In this document: one piece after another, positions 22,417 to 35,089 of the stretch
How the letters are laid out: every line of letters begins with the position of its first letter
Numbering within the stretch: position 1 is the first letter of the stretch
DNA from: Valencia hispanica
Taxonomy: Eukaryota > Chordata > Actinopteri > Cyprinodontiformes > Valenciidae
Length of the DNA: 64,000 bases
Direction of reading: 5' to 3'
Assembly: GCA_963556495.2 (NCBI GenBank)
Contig: OY747705.1
Coordinates: 29,006,501 to 29,070,500, forward strand
Position numbers and translations under genes: made by a program
Notes under the pieces: model-generated
Told to the model about the DNA's origin: nothing
Databases searched by the model: none
What the model saw: the letters and a program-made list of their open reading frames with translations, nothing else

Positions 22417-24135
22417 TTCTTAAAATTAAGCTCCTCCTCCTGCTGTCTTGATATCCTACCCACAGCTCAGAACCAATAACAGGAAGAAAGTTCTTCCTGT
22501 TATTGGTTCTGATCTTGTTCAAATAGTGAACTCATCACTGCTATCAGGTGTCTTCCCTCAGGCTTTAAAAACAGCAGTTATTAAACCACTGCTAAAGAAG
22601 AAAAATCTGGACAACACGTTAATGCAGAACTACAGGCCAATCTCTAATCTCCCATTCATCAGTAAGATTATTGAAAAAGCTGTGTTTCAGCAGTTAAATG
22701 GCTTCATAACAACGACAAACCGTTTTGATGCTTTTCAGTCTGGTTTCCGCGCTCACCACAGCACCGAGACTGTCCTCGTCAAAGTATTTAATGACATCCG
22801 CATAAATACAGACTGTGGAAGAACCACAGTGCTGGTTCTGTTGGACCTCAGTGCAGCATTTGACACTGTTGATCATGATATTTTATTGGAACGACTGGAG
22901 AGCTGGGTCGGACTCTCTGGTACAGTACTTGGCTGGTTCGAGTCTTACCTAAAGAACAGGGACTTCTATGTTTCAATAGGAAACTTTTCATCAGAACGAA
23001 CAGAAATCACATGTGGGGTGCCCCAGGGCTCCATCCTGGGGCCCCTCTTATTTAATATCTACATGCTCCCACTAGGCAAGATTATAGCGACCAATAACAT
23101 TAGCTACCATAACTACGCGGATGACACTCAGCTCTACATTACAATGTCACCAGGTGACTCTGAACCCATTCAAACCCTAAATCAATGCATTGACCAAATA
23201 AATGGATGGATGTGCCATAACTTTCTCCAGCTGAATAGAAACAAAACTGAAGTGATTATTTTTGGACCCAAGGAGGAACGATCAAGAGTCAGCACACAGC
23301 TTCAATTAATACAGCTAGAAACTACTGATCAGGTTCGTAACCTAGGTGTAGTAATGGACTCAGACCTGAACCTCCAGGAAAAATAAAGGCAATAACAAGG
23401 TCAGCCTTCTATCACATGAAGAACATTTCTAGGATTAAAGGACTGATTTTGCAACACGACCTAGAAAAACTCATCCATGCGTTTATCTTCAGTCGGATTG
23501 ATTACTGCAACAGCATCTTGATAGGTCTGCCTAAAAAGTCAATCAGACAGCTGCAGCTGATCCAGAACGCTGCCGCTCGCGTCCTCACTAGAACCAGGAA
23601 AGTAGAGCACATCACCCCAGTTCTAAAGTCCTTACACTGGCTCCCTGTAGCTCAGAGAATAGACTTTAAAATACTTTTACTAGTTTATAAATCATTACAT
23701 GGCTTAGCACCAAAATATGTTGAAGACCTGTTGTCACGGTACCAACCACCAAGACCACTCAGGTCCTCCAACTCTAGCCTACTAAACATCCCTAGACTCA
23801 GAACTAAACATGGAGAAGCAGCTTTCAGTTTCTATGCTCCCCTTATCTGGAACAGACTTCCTGACGAGTGTAGAGCTGCTGAAACTCTGAACTGCTTTAA
23901 ATCGAGACTAAAAACCCATCTGTTTAGAATTGCCTTTGAGTAAATGCTTGATGTTATATGTATGAAATGTGTTCATGCTCTCTTGCTTTTTTTTATTTTT
24001 CTCTTGCTTTATTGTGTATCATGTATAATGTGTGTTTCTTTTATGTGTTTCTTTTAAATCACCAAATCATGTAAAGCACCTTGAATTGCCCTGCTGTTGA
24101 AAGTGTGCTATACAAATAAAATTGCCTTGCCTTGC
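22417..24135 (+). mobile_element. L2-clade LINE, 5'-truncated, nearly intact reverse transcriptase
   Basis: The ORF 22448-23383 has the reverse transcriptase core: [60 protein letters not shown] and the catalytic YADDTQLY. A single frameshift near 23380 separates it from 23395-23943, which carries [39 protein letters not shown] and ends HLFRIAFE. The 3' UTR ends aataaaattgccttgccttgcc. The endonuclease half is missing. It sits just upstream of the first coding exon of nexn, probably in intron 1, in the opposite orientation. Confidence 0.95.
22467..22512. repeat. near-loopless palindrome, 22-bp arms, 2-nt loop, inside the LINE
   Basis: 22467-22488 is the exact reverse complement of 22491-22512. 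The right arm is normal L2 sequence (LPVIGSD region); the left arm replaces the expected LINE text. This fits a replication template switch. Confidence 0.93.
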
Positions 24136-24780
24136 CTAAAATAAATAATTGTGTGCTCTTACAGTTTTTTATTTGAACAACAAAATTATCTTAGCTCTAT
24201 TCTTCAGTTTACACTGGTTGAAGTCAATAACAGAGCTGCTGCCATTAAATATGTGTACTCTTTGTTTATCTTTCCATATAAAGTACTCCTAGCTCAGTGC
24301 TTCTAATTTTTTCCATGTCTCTTACCTAAGCAAAGCCATTGACCAAGCTGCTGCCATTAAATATAAGTAATCTTTGTTTTTCTTTGCTATAGAGAGTAAA
24401 CCTGGCTAAATGTTGCTGTTTAACTGTCTCTCTTCCCTGGACAATGCCACTAACAGAGCTGCTTCCATTAATAATATATTTTCTAAGTTACTCTTTTCAG
24501 CACATTAGTATTCCTGACTCAGTGCTTCTAGCTTTGTCGCCTTTCATCCTCCTGGTGTTTGTGGTAGATGGATGTTCATACTGAACCTAGTTCGGCTGAA
24601 GGTTTCCTTTCAATAAGAGGTTGTGATTCCTCTCCGCTGACACTTAATGCCTGCTCAAGATAGGAAATTGATGCAAAGTCAATGACTCAATATAATCAGA
24701 TGATAAATCCCTTTTTACCAAATGGCATTGAATGATTAACTGAATCGGATGTGTCCTGTTACAATTAAGATTGAATTAGA
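24136..24780 (+). repeat. LINE 3' UTR-like sequence with a three-copy 112-bp tandem repeat
   Basis: The landmark gctgctgccattaaatat recurs at about 24236 and 24348, and as gctgcttccattaataat near 24459, spacing about 111-112 bp. It is followed by ggatgttcatactgaacc and a diverged gaaggtttccttt block typical of L2 3' UTRs in fish. Confidence 0.65.
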
Positions 24781-24899
24781 CCGTATATATAGCATTTGGA
24801 GCTGAATCTATCCATTTAATTGGATTATGAGTGAGAGCTCTTCCCATGAGCTCACCACCTGTGGGAGGGGACATAGGGCAGAGCTGTTCACTGACCACC

Positions 24900-26520
24900 C
24901 TCTGGTGGTGACTTGGCTCCGATGTCAGACCTAGCAGACCAAAATGTGTTTTGAGGGTCTGCTGGGAACGTCTGGCAGAGTCTCCTGTCAGAAGAAGCTT
25001 CAACTCTCGCTTGAACTTCGAACATGTCCTGGTGGATGTGGGGGACATTGAGCCCTAGTGGGCCATGTTACGTGCCTCCATTGTTGAGGCGGCTGACCAG
25101 AGCTGTGGCCACAAGGTAGTCAATGCCTGTTGCAGCAGCAACCCTCGAACCCACTCATGGACATCAGCGGTGAGGGAAGCTGTCGAAGAAGGAGTCCTAT
25201 CGGGTCTTTTTGGCCTTTTTGGCCTTTGGGACCCCGGAAGCAGCTGATAGGTACCGGCAGGCCAAGCGGAGAGCGGGTCATACGATCGCTATGCCAAAAA
25301 CTTGGACATGGGAGGAGTTCAGTGAGGCCATGGAGAACGACTTCCATACATCGAGGTGACTCTGGTCCACCATCTGGGGTCTCAGTAGGGGGAAGCAGTG
25401 CACCACAAACACTGTTTATAGTGGGGATGGTGAGCTGCTGACTCGGGATGTCGTGGGTCGGTGGGCCGAGTACTTTGAAGACCTCCTCAATCCCACCACG
25501 ATGCCTTCCAGTCTGGAAGCAGAGTCTGGGGATTTTGGGTCGGACTCTCCAATCTTTGGTGACGAGGTCATTGAAGTGGTTAAAATGCTCCTTGGCGGCA
25601 TGGCACTGGGGATGGATGAGATTCGGTTCATTAAGGCTCATATGTTGTGGGGCTGTGTTGGCTAATGAGGCTCTGCAATATCACATGGACATCGGGGGCA
25701 GTTCCTTTGGATTGGCAGACCAGGGTGGTGGTTCCCCTATTTAAAAAGAGGGGCCGCAAAGTGTGATCCAACTAGAGGTGGATCACACTTCTGAGCCTCC
25801 TTGGTAATGTCTATTCAGGGGTTCTGGAGAGGAGGGTCCGGCGGATAGTCGAACCTTGGATTCAGGAGGAACAATGTGGTTTTCGTCCTGGCCATGGAAC
25901 ACTGGACCAGCTCTACACCCTAAGCAGGGTCCTGGAGGGTGCATGCGAGTTCACCCAACTGGTCTACATGTCTTTTGTGGACTTGGAGAAGGCGTTCAAC
26001 CATGTCGCTCGGGGAGTCCTGTGGGGATTAATCCACGAGTATACGGTACCAGGCCCCTTGATACAGGTTGTTAAGTCCCTGTAAGACTGGTGTCAGAACT
26101 TGGTTCGCATTGCCGGTAGTAAGTCGGGCTCGTTTCCGGTGAGAGTTGGACTCCACCAAAGTTTCCCTTTGTCGCCAATTCTGATCATAACTTTTATGGA
26201 CAAGATTTCTAAGGGCAGCCAAGGTGTTGAGGGAATCCATTTTGATGGCCTCAGGATCGGGTCTCTGCTTTTTGCAGATGATGTGGTCCTGTTGGCTTTA
26301 TCAGACCGTGATCTACAGCCCTCACTGGAGCAATTCACAGCCGAGTGTGAAGCAGCTAGAATCAGCACCTCCAAATCCAAGACCATGGTCTTGAGACGGA
26401 AAAGGGTAAAGTGCCTTCTTCCGTCAGGGATGCGGTCCTGCCCCAAGTGGAGGAATTTAAGTATCTGGGGGTCTTGTAAACTTAATTTCCCCCTGGGATC
26501 AATAAATTATTTTTGAATTT
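24900..26520 (+). mobile_element. decayed non-LTR retrotransposon (RTE-like), chimeric 3' end
   Basis: Several frames spell an abundant fish reverse transcriptase: WAEYFEDLLNP, then a MSFVDLEKAFN-like patch near 25970, KSLPILIITFMDKISK-like text near 26170, LRIGSLLFADDVVLLALSDRDLQ (FADD active site) at about 26250-26320, and FTAECEAARISTSKSKTMVL. Text stops at GVL and jumps to a LINE 3' tail (taatttccccctgggatcaa) followed by (TGGA)n. Clade is uncertain; frameshifts are numerous. Confidence 0.8.
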
Positions 26521-26596
26521 TGGATGGATGGATGGATGGATGGATGGATGGATGGATGGATGGATGGATGGATGGATGGATGGATGGATGGATGGA
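26521..26596. repeat. (TGGA)n microsatellite, about 19 units
   Basis: A pure tetranucleotide run at the 3' tail of the upstream LINE. Confidence 0.97.
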
Positions 26597-26599
26597 AAA

Positions 26600-28235
26600 A
26601 AACAAAAACATGTACATTATTTTTGGCATAATATGTTGTATATTCCTGATTTTTGGTATTTTTATTACTTAGTAATAATTTACTTTTTATTGCTGCATCT
26701 TTGCACCACAGTTCAATTTTGAAATATTTTATAACTAAGAAAAAAAACACCAGTACACTATTATTATTCCAAAAGGTATTGTAGCTTCTAGCCAGTTAGT
26801 TTGTGTTTTTAAAACATTATAAACTTCATAGCAGAGTTTAAGGCAAAGTGAGCCATTCTGCTCCTCAGTCTGTTGAGAAAGAGTGCAGTGAAGGCCTGCT
26901 GACTATTTATAGCCCACTTATGCACCCTAGAACATGTGATCATTGCTATTTCTGATGAGTGATAGGCAGTTGGACAAAGATCAAGCTGGCACCCACATGT
27001 CGCCCAAAGCACCCTTCACAAAATGGCAGGGCTCAGAACTTAGTGAACAAAGGGGACTGTTAGTCATCCCACTTTAAACAGTTACTGATTTATCAGCATC
27101 CACAAATACTTTTTCTATTCAGATCTGATTATCTTATTGTGACACAATGCGGCCAATCACAAACTGCACTTTTTAGTGTGTAGTAACCTAGTAACACAGC
27201 CAGCAGTTTGAGACATGACTATTGTATGCCTACAAGGTGTGTTCAGGATTAACTGCAAAAGACTGCTAGGTAGTTTTGCATCACAATCTAATGTGAATAC
27301 ACCACTTTTCAGGGAGAAACTAAAGTTACTCAACCTGGATACACATACATAACTTATTCCTGATTGAAGTCTCATTAGTTCTGAGTGGGGTTAATTTGTA
27401 AGCAAAAACTGTAGTAAAAACAGAAAAGGTATTTAGCTGTATTAACAGTTAGTCTGTATCTCATGATTCCCCAACCAGACAATTTCCAGGAGCACAGACT
27501 GATAATTATGGGATATCACCTGTCGTTTTCCTAAAGCATGCTGTGACAGCCTGTTGTCTGAAGCTAAAATTTACTGAATCATAGATAATACATACAATTA
27601 CATAATATATCCAGTCAACTTCCAATCTGGAATCAGTCTAGATATTTTAATGACTAAAGAAAAAAATTAATGTATCTCAAATAATTGTAATGTACAGCGT
27701 GAGTAAAATATTTAAAGTCTTCATATTAATGCAGCACTAACTGAAGGAAATTGTGCTAAGTGGAAAATTTTAGTTTTAGCAGGTGCTGTCCTATTTTTGT
27801 ACACAGCTGGCACAAGAATTCATGGCAAAAATAAATGAGTTTGACACATGTTGCACAGAAAGAATAAAGTGTTATTCCTACTATAGTTTAGAGTTTTCTG
27901 TGGGCCTTGCAATAAGTGGATGAGGGGAAATTTACCAAAAAGCAGCTGTCTTGATACAGATTGGAAACAGCTAACTTAAAACAGACTGGTTAGATACATA
28001 AACTGCTGCCCATAAAGTTAAACATTTATATATTATATCTTTATATAATATATTTGCCATTCCTCTGTTGATTGTGTTTTTATATTCACGTTGATATGTT
28101 TGGAAAAGATTAGTCCGTACAATTTTACGTGTAAAGAATGAAGTCACATTCATTTCATGAGAAGAGATTTACAAAACTTTTACTATTCCTTCTTAATGGG
28201 CAACAGCTTTTTCAAATTATATTTAAAAAAAGGTT
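26600..28235. other. probable nexn intron 1, unassigned
   Basis: AT-rich sequence with no exon-like ORF and no clear repeat. ORFs of 60-70 codons are on both strands and look random. Confidence 0.45.
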
Positions 28236-28239
28236 TTAC

Positions 28240-28505
28240 CTTCTCAATGTGCTGTAGTCCACACGTTTTGATTTAAAAATCCTCTTTGTGAATGAAAACT
28301 CAAAGCAGTAAAGTCGGAGCTCTGAGACTATCAGTGAACTGTGATCACTGTCTGAAGAGACCCTACTGGCCGCTGGTTGGGGGTCAGTGAGGCGTTTCCA
28401 TAAAAGTACTGTTAACTTTCTGCCGGATACTGTGCGAGCCTGTCGCACGTTCAGCTGTTGCCCAGCCCGCACGTCTGCACACATACGCACCCGCACCACA
28501 CAGGC
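28240..28505 (-). other. nexn: candidate non-coding first exon of nexn
   Basis: On minus, a GC-richer stretch ends cacattgagaag|gtaaaacc, a good splice donor at 28240. No long ORF is present; a five-codon uORF (METPH) occurs at 28384-28401. It would splice to the acceptor at 22328 (ttggtttgcag), which lies 49 nt before the first in-frame ATG. The pairing is inferred. Confidence 0.5.
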
Positions 28506-28530
28506 CCGTCCCGGTTATTTCTCACAGCGG

Positions 28531-28540
28531 CATAAATAGA
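28531..28540 (-). promoter_or_regulatory. nexn: TATA/MEF2-like box for nexn
   Basis: On minus it reads tctatttatg, close to both TATTTAT TATA variants and the MEF2 site. It lies about 30 bp upstream of the inferred transcript start. A MEF2-like core promoter suits a muscle gene. Confidence 0.4.
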
Positions 28541-28639
28541 ATACTGTTCTTTGTATTTATCTTATTAGAAACAGTCACTTGCAGTTTATCAGGACTAAAT
28601 GGACTGTTGCTCTTTTAACCTACAGACCAACATGAAGTA

Positions 28640-30400
28640 GCACAACTGTGAAGTGGAAGGGGAAAGACAATTTATTTGTTGTTGTTTTTAATGAAACTCT
28701 GAAAAGTGTGGTGTGCATTTATATTCAGCCTCTTTTACTCTGACACCATCAGATGAAATCTAGTGCAATCATTAGCCTTCAGATATCACTTCATTGGAAG
28801 TTAATAGTTGTCATCTGTGTATAATTTCCCCTCAGTATAATGCTGCATTCAATTTGTCTATGAAGTTGAACCTGGGAATCATGTCAAACACCTGAGTTGA
28901 GAGCGTTCTGGTTGCAAATCAGAAAACATTTGGATTTGCTATTCCTTTTGGTGCTAACTACTATTAGAAATAAAAGCCCCTTTCAACATATTTCTCTCTA
29001 TTTTATGTATGCAAACACAAAGGGAGATATTTTATAGCACTATACGCCAGTAGTTTGATAAGCTACAAACTTTCAGAAGGGCTTAGTTTGTAGTTTATAC
29101 ACACAACTTTGTCTACATTATGTATTTTTAAACAGCCTTATTGGATACTGTACTCAGGATTGTTTGGTGAGCTCAGACTTTTCCAGGTGACTTTCAACTT
29201 TTGTCTTTTTTCAGACTGAGAACTGGAAAATCTGATTTTTATAGTATAAATAAATAAGTGGATTTCTGAAGCTTTGTTACTTTCAGAATGAACGCTATCA
29301 TGAAGATCAAGGAACATGCCACACAGGTCAGAGCTAAAGTTATGGTGAGGTTTAAAGCAGGACTAGGTTATAAATAACAAACAAGTACCATTATCCCAAA
29401 ATTGAAGAGTATAGCATTGTAAACCTACCAATACTTGGTCGCTGACCTAAACTGACAGGCCCGGAGAAGCAGAGCATTAATCATTGAAGCTGCCGAGAGG
29501 CCCATGCTAAATCTCGAGAAGCTGGTAACTATTAGTCATGCACTCCACAAATCTAGTCTTTATGGAAGAGTAGCGAGTAATTCTTAAAGAAAGCCACTAG
29601 ATGTCCAGTTTGAATTTTGCCACAAGTCATGTATGGGTCACAGGAAGCACATAGAACAAAGTGCTCAGTCAGATCTGATTAAAATTTTACTTTTGGCTTG
29701 AACACTCCATCCCCATTGGAAAATATGCTGTTGTTGGTTGCTCTTCATTACGAACAGGAAAACTGGCCAGAGTTGCTGGAGCCAGACAACCTGTTGGAGC
29801 AGGAGTCTCCAACTCCGGTCCTCGAGTGCTACTGCCCCAGTTTTTAAATGCATCCCTTCTCCAACACACCTGAATCAAATGAAAGATTTGCTACCAGGCT
29901 TTTGCCAAACATGGTGGCATGCTGGAGTAGAGGTTTACCCTCCAGCAGGTCAATAGCCCTGAACACCCAGAGCTACAAATGAATAATTTAGATCAAAACT
30001 TGGTCATGTATTAGAATAAAGCAGTTAAGGCTCAGGCCTGAATCTAACTGAAAATATATGACAAAACTTAACTTTTGATTTTGCAAGGCATTCAACATCA
30101 AATCTGACTGACCTTGAGCTGTTTAACAAAGAGGAATGAGGAGGAAACTATGTCTTTATATGTGTAAAGCTCGTGGAGAGATACCCAAAAAAAACTCAAA
30201 GCTGTAATTGCAGCTAAAGCGGGTTCTAGAAACATTTGACCAAAAAAAAGCACACCACATTGTTCAGACTTTTACTTGTAAAATAATTATTATAGCTATG
30301 TCTTATATTTTTAAATATTTTTGGAAAAGACCGTACATTGTGACTTTAAACCCATTACCTTTGAACTATTCTCTACATGTTAACCTAGGAAACCAACTCT
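28640..30400 (+). mobile_element. decayed Tc1-like transposon with inserted MITE
   Basis: The 5' region (aactgtgaagtgg, ctgaaaagtgtggtgtgc) matches the outer part of the Tc1 relic at 49085. Transposase debris follows: LTGPEKQSINH-like text near 29450, ALHKSSLYGRVA near 29540-29580 and VIAAKAGSRN-like near 30205-30235. The 29795-29955 stretch (ctccaactccggtcctcgag) is a separate common fish repeat inserted into it. Confidence 0.75.
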
Positions 30401-30539
30401 AGACTGGATGAACTTTCTGGGGAAATACTGTATATGTTGGAAACTTTTAGAGACGTCTGATTTGGACTGAATTCTAAAAGCAGAATCAGATCATCGTTAT
30501 CTGCTTGTTGTCTCCTTAGCAGCAAAATTCCTTACTTAT

Positions 30540-30985
30540 CAGTTGGGAAGGCTGTTGACACTTTCGTTATACCGAAATAACCTGCATAACGTTGCCATTC
30601 TGGTATGCATTGACAGTCAGACAGCTCAGTGCCATGAAATAGTGTGCGTGTGTGTGTGTGTGTACATGTATAGCTATACTTGTGTGGACCAACCTTTGAC
30701 AGCCCACCAGCATTGCGTGGACATTTGTAGTTGTGAGGACATTTTGCCTGGTCCCCACAATGTTTAACAAGCTATTAAACTTTACTAGTTAGGTTTAAAG
30801 GTATGGTGTGAATTAGGTTTAGGTTAAGGTTAGGGTTAGGCATGTATCAGTAAAGGTTAGGTTTAGGGAAAGTGTCTGGGTTAGGCATCGTAAAATCAAT
30901 GGAAGTCAATACAATGTCAACACAAGGATAGCAAGACACGTGTGTGTGTGTGTGTGTGCGCGTGTGTGTGTAGTGAGAAACTAAA
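30540..30985. repeat. ggggacc/TG-type fish repeat with (GT)n blocks
   Basis: (gt)n at 30644-30662 and 30940-30970 flank a stretch with gtccccacaatg and multiple ggttaggtt words. Similar ggggacc motifs occur at 57500-57790 and inside every 845-bp unit at the right end. Confidence 0.6.
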
Positions 30986-31189
30986 GCTTCATATATGTCA
31001 GACATCATACAAGCATATAATGAATTGAACTAAATGAAACTGAATATACATTATCAACTAAAAGGGGATGGGTGATTGCCTGCTGTACATGGACCTAAAT
31101 AAATACCATGCTGTGGATGCACCTAGTCTCCTCCATGCACAGTTCCTGTTACAATGACAAAACTACCATAAAAATACAAACAAATACAT

Positions 31190-31465
31190 TTTCCAGTCAA
31201 GCTTTTTCAAAATTGGGACATTTCCCGCTAAATTTTATTTTACTCAAAGCCCACCTGTTTAAGATCGCCTACTGTTTATGTCTCTGTTTTCTTATTGCAC
31301 TTTGGGCTTTTCTTCTCTGGTTTTGTACTCTTTGGGGTTGTATGAATCATTTGCTTTATTGCTGTTTTAACTCACTTTATTATTACTATTATTGTTTATT
31401 GCTACAACGTCTGCTTTTGTTTCTTGAAAGGCGCCTATAAATAAAAAATATATATTATTATTCTA
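31190..31465 (+). mobile_element. LINE 3' end
   Basis: Reads LKAHLFKIAYCL, like the L2 C-terminal LKTHLFRIAF, then a degenerate UTR ending aaggcgcctataaataaa and (att)n. Short 5'-truncated copy. Confidence 0.65.
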
Positions 31466-31469
31466 TTTT

Positions 31470-34400
31470 GCACAAGCTTTCATAACACCAGCTTCACCTT
31501 TTGTCGAAGTATTTTTTTTTAAAGTTTTTTGGACATAATAGCAAGGCTAAATACAATACAATCATGAAAAGCTACTACGTTTCCACAAACAGTTGGTGTG
31601 AGTTAGCATTTTGGGAAACCACCAAACGTCAGGGCCAAAGCTTGGGCTAATGTTCTCAGATGTGTAACTTGAGACTCAGTGTGTCATTTGCAGATGAAAG
31701 AGGCCAGCACCCTCTCTATACGGCACTGAAAGAGGCTAACTAAAATGGCTCTGGATTCCTTGGGCAACACTCCAACGATTCTTTCAAAGGTTCAACACAC
31801 AGTGTAGAAACTGAACATGAGAAGGAGAGTCATTTTACACATGGAGTAGCCACTAATGTCATTTGAGCTCATCAAATATGCTTAAAGCCACCACAGAAGT
31901 TTCACTTGTCTTTGTGCTATTATTTGGATGCCATCATCTGTATATATTCCTGTGAAACAAATACCCGTCTTCAAAAGGTTTGTCGTTTTGGAAGTGGTGT
32001 TTTATAATTTCATGCAGATTAAGGCATTCATCAGTTTGGGGTCTGTTCTGTAAACTCTCTGAGCCCTGAAAGCTCCGTCCCCCTCTGTTCGATTGCTGCA
32101 GGGCATCAGGGACAACAAGGACACTGCTTTAAATAGAGCTGCAGCTGTGGCAACTAATCAGCAAGGGAAGGACAGCTAACCTGAGTCAGACTGGACCCTA
32201 GCCTCAGCTGCTATGGCAATGCTCGGACACCCCTCTGAATGTATTCGTGGTGGTCCAGTCCTCACCCCAGCAGCGGAATCAGTAGACTGGCTCAGCAGGT
32301 CAAACCTCTATCATGGTCTGGTGGAGGGACACGCCTCTCCAAACCTATACAGACAGCATGAAAACCAAATGATAAAACTAAAACTGGCTGCTCTAAAAAC
32401 GTAAGATTTATGCCAATCCCTTTAACCTGATTTTGGGACACGTCCCAAGATCTCATCAGTGAACAACAATTTACAATGTATACAAGTTGGTTGGCCATAG
32501 ATTGAAATTCTGACACTTGTTCAATAGTGCACAGAGTTTGTTGGAAGCTGAAAAAATTAATACGTTGGAGCTAAAAGTGGAAATAAGATGACTTTTTTTT
32601 TTTTGTAAAACCAGATATCACAGTCAGAAATATTAACACCTTGATTCTATAAACCTTGATGCTTTCCTGACTTTGGTTCACAACTTCCAGAGCGTCATTC
32701 CTACCTGGTCTCTCAGAGGCCAAATACTGATTCAGACATTTAGGAATATCAACTTTGAAACTTTACATAGGATGATATAATAATGGCCTTCGTTTTTCAA
32801 AGAGTTCGGGACTAAATTAAAGAAATGGCCAGCATATTTATCTGTCTTGTCACTGGGAGGAGAAGGTAGATAAACATGTAATTTAAATTGATCTTTAGCC
32901 TGGTGTGTTGTAAGGCTGTGAGCCCATTACTTTGACTGTTTTTCAGGGGACATATTTCAGTTTTAGGTTGAGAATTTGGCCAGGGATGAAAAGACCAGGG
33001 TGTCATACAACAATTAATTATCACTAATCATAAAAGGATATAGCTACTTTTTATCTTGTTTTTCATTGTTTGTACATCCTAAAATTATTACAGATCTGCT
33101 TTCAGTAGTGCTGCTAATTAATTTCTTCTCTGATGATCTGCCATTGCCCAACCAAAGTGTGATAGCTTTAATAAAGTTATAGAAGCTGTTGCTGGAAATG
33201 TAAGCAATTACAGAGTAATAAGAAGAAGCAAGAAAAGCTATCTGAGGACATGTGTGACATATTTTGGGTTGAAATGACTTGGTTGAAATTCTCCATTCAA
33301 ATAAAAAATACTTTATTACCCCCGAGAAACAAATATTTTAAAAAGTCTTTCTGTCTCATTTTAGGATATTATTGATCAAAAGGTTACATAGCACAGTTTG
33401 GTTGAATAATGTTTTTTCTCTGTTTGATTTTAGTGGTTTTGGAGCTGAATGCACCTATTGTGGTCACCTTGTTCTAAAATGTTACCTCTCCAGCATCATG
33501 TCAAATCCAGACTTCTCAAAAAACACTGAAATATCCTGTAAATCTACCACTAGTCTTAAAATGCACATTCTTCGTGAGCCACTTGCAAAATTTCCTTAAA
33601 GTGCTTACATTGTATATACCACCAGGTGGTGTCATATAAGCAATAGGAAAGTTGTTTTACTGAATCACTTTCCCTTATTCTCCCTATTTCTGCACCTGTA
33701 GCATGCCCAAATCGTAATAACACCCAGATGTGCATGTACTGTAACAGAAGTAATGCAGTTTTTTCTGTCTCGTGTTTAGCGTTAGAAAAGATGAACAACA
33801 CTGTAGTATTGTTGCCTGTGATCTCTTCACAGCTGCACAGTTTCTCTTTTGTCACTGCTGAGTGCTCGGCTGTCATGGGGAGAAAAAGAAATTCCACCAC
33901 AGAGCAGATGCTCTATGAGCACTTTCTGACTTACACTCAAATTCTAAAAAACAAACTTTAATTCAAAATAGTCTGATAATATCATCTTCTTCCAGGTGTT
34001 AAACCAGACAATTCAAAATGTAATGAAATCAGAAATCTCTCTGTCTTGTAAACGTGCATGCTACTGTAACTCTGATGAGATACATCTGACTGGATGCAAA
34101 AACTGGATTTATTTTTTAAACTGGGCTATTTTGTACATCTTTACGTTGTGACAGCACATATTGCTGTGACAGAATCAATCATGGCGTAATTGGACAGAGA
34201 TTGGATCAGAAGATTAAACTCTTACTCAACTTGTTTTTGGAGGCTGTAGATTTGCAGAAATGTGAAAATGATATTTACAACAGTACCTGAGTTGGAAGTC
34301 TGTCTTCATTTAAAAATGAACACTCACAAATAGTCAAAATATGTTTAATGCATTTTACAGAATTCTGTAAGTTCAGCTTTTTTTCCAAATATAATTTTTT

Positions 34401-35080
34401 TAATCTTTTTTTCTTTCGTTCTTCTAAGAGGTTTCTATGTTGTTTTAATTAACAATGTATATCATCTAAAATCCAGAGCAGTAAACTCTGCCACTCAGTT
34501 TGTTTTCTGTTTTAGTGGAGGCCTTGCATCCTTACATAGCTTAAGGAAATGCTGACCACAGACATGACAATAGTGTAGATCTATAGTGAAAGCAACTCAA
34601 CACAATGCTGAGATGTTTTTTAAGGAATGCAACTAACTAGATAAATACACAACAAATAGAGCTTCCAAAGTATATAAATGAAAGTGAAATTTCCATTAAC
34701 TAATGAGCAAAATTAAATAAATCAGAAAAAAAACAGAAAATATGCAGCGAATATATACACATTTTAGCTAATTAATACAAGAATAAGAAAATCAATAAAA
34801 AATATTCCTTCCTGGTTGCGTGTTGTGTCGAAAAGAGCGTCCCTGCCCTGAATAGTCCCCATCTCTCGCGGAAACCCTCGACGCAGTTGAAGACAATTCC
34901 TTTTGGTGTAGGCTATTAAATGTTTGAAACGAATTTTTGGATTCAAATGTATAGCATGCACAAGGCGATTTCTTAACACATCCGCCTTAGCATTGTGACA
35001 TGGAAAGCTGGACGTTCATAAATAAATAATAATAATAAAATTAAAATTTAATAAATAAATAAATAAATAAATAAAATAGT
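31470..35080. other. intergenic region between nexn and tab3
   Basis: No coding exon was found. 32080-32340 is GC-richer and contains ctttaaatag and a cagctg E-box within 20 bp, with more E-boxes nearby, about 3.6 kb upstream of the inferred nexn start. The remainder is AT-rich; 35042-35075 is an (AAAT)n tract. Confidence 0.5.
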
Positions 35081-35089
35081 TATAAATCA

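Noticed and set aside
25120..25641. 173-codon minus ORF
   Set aside because: Antisense of the decayed RTE-like element; no similarity to host genes noticed.
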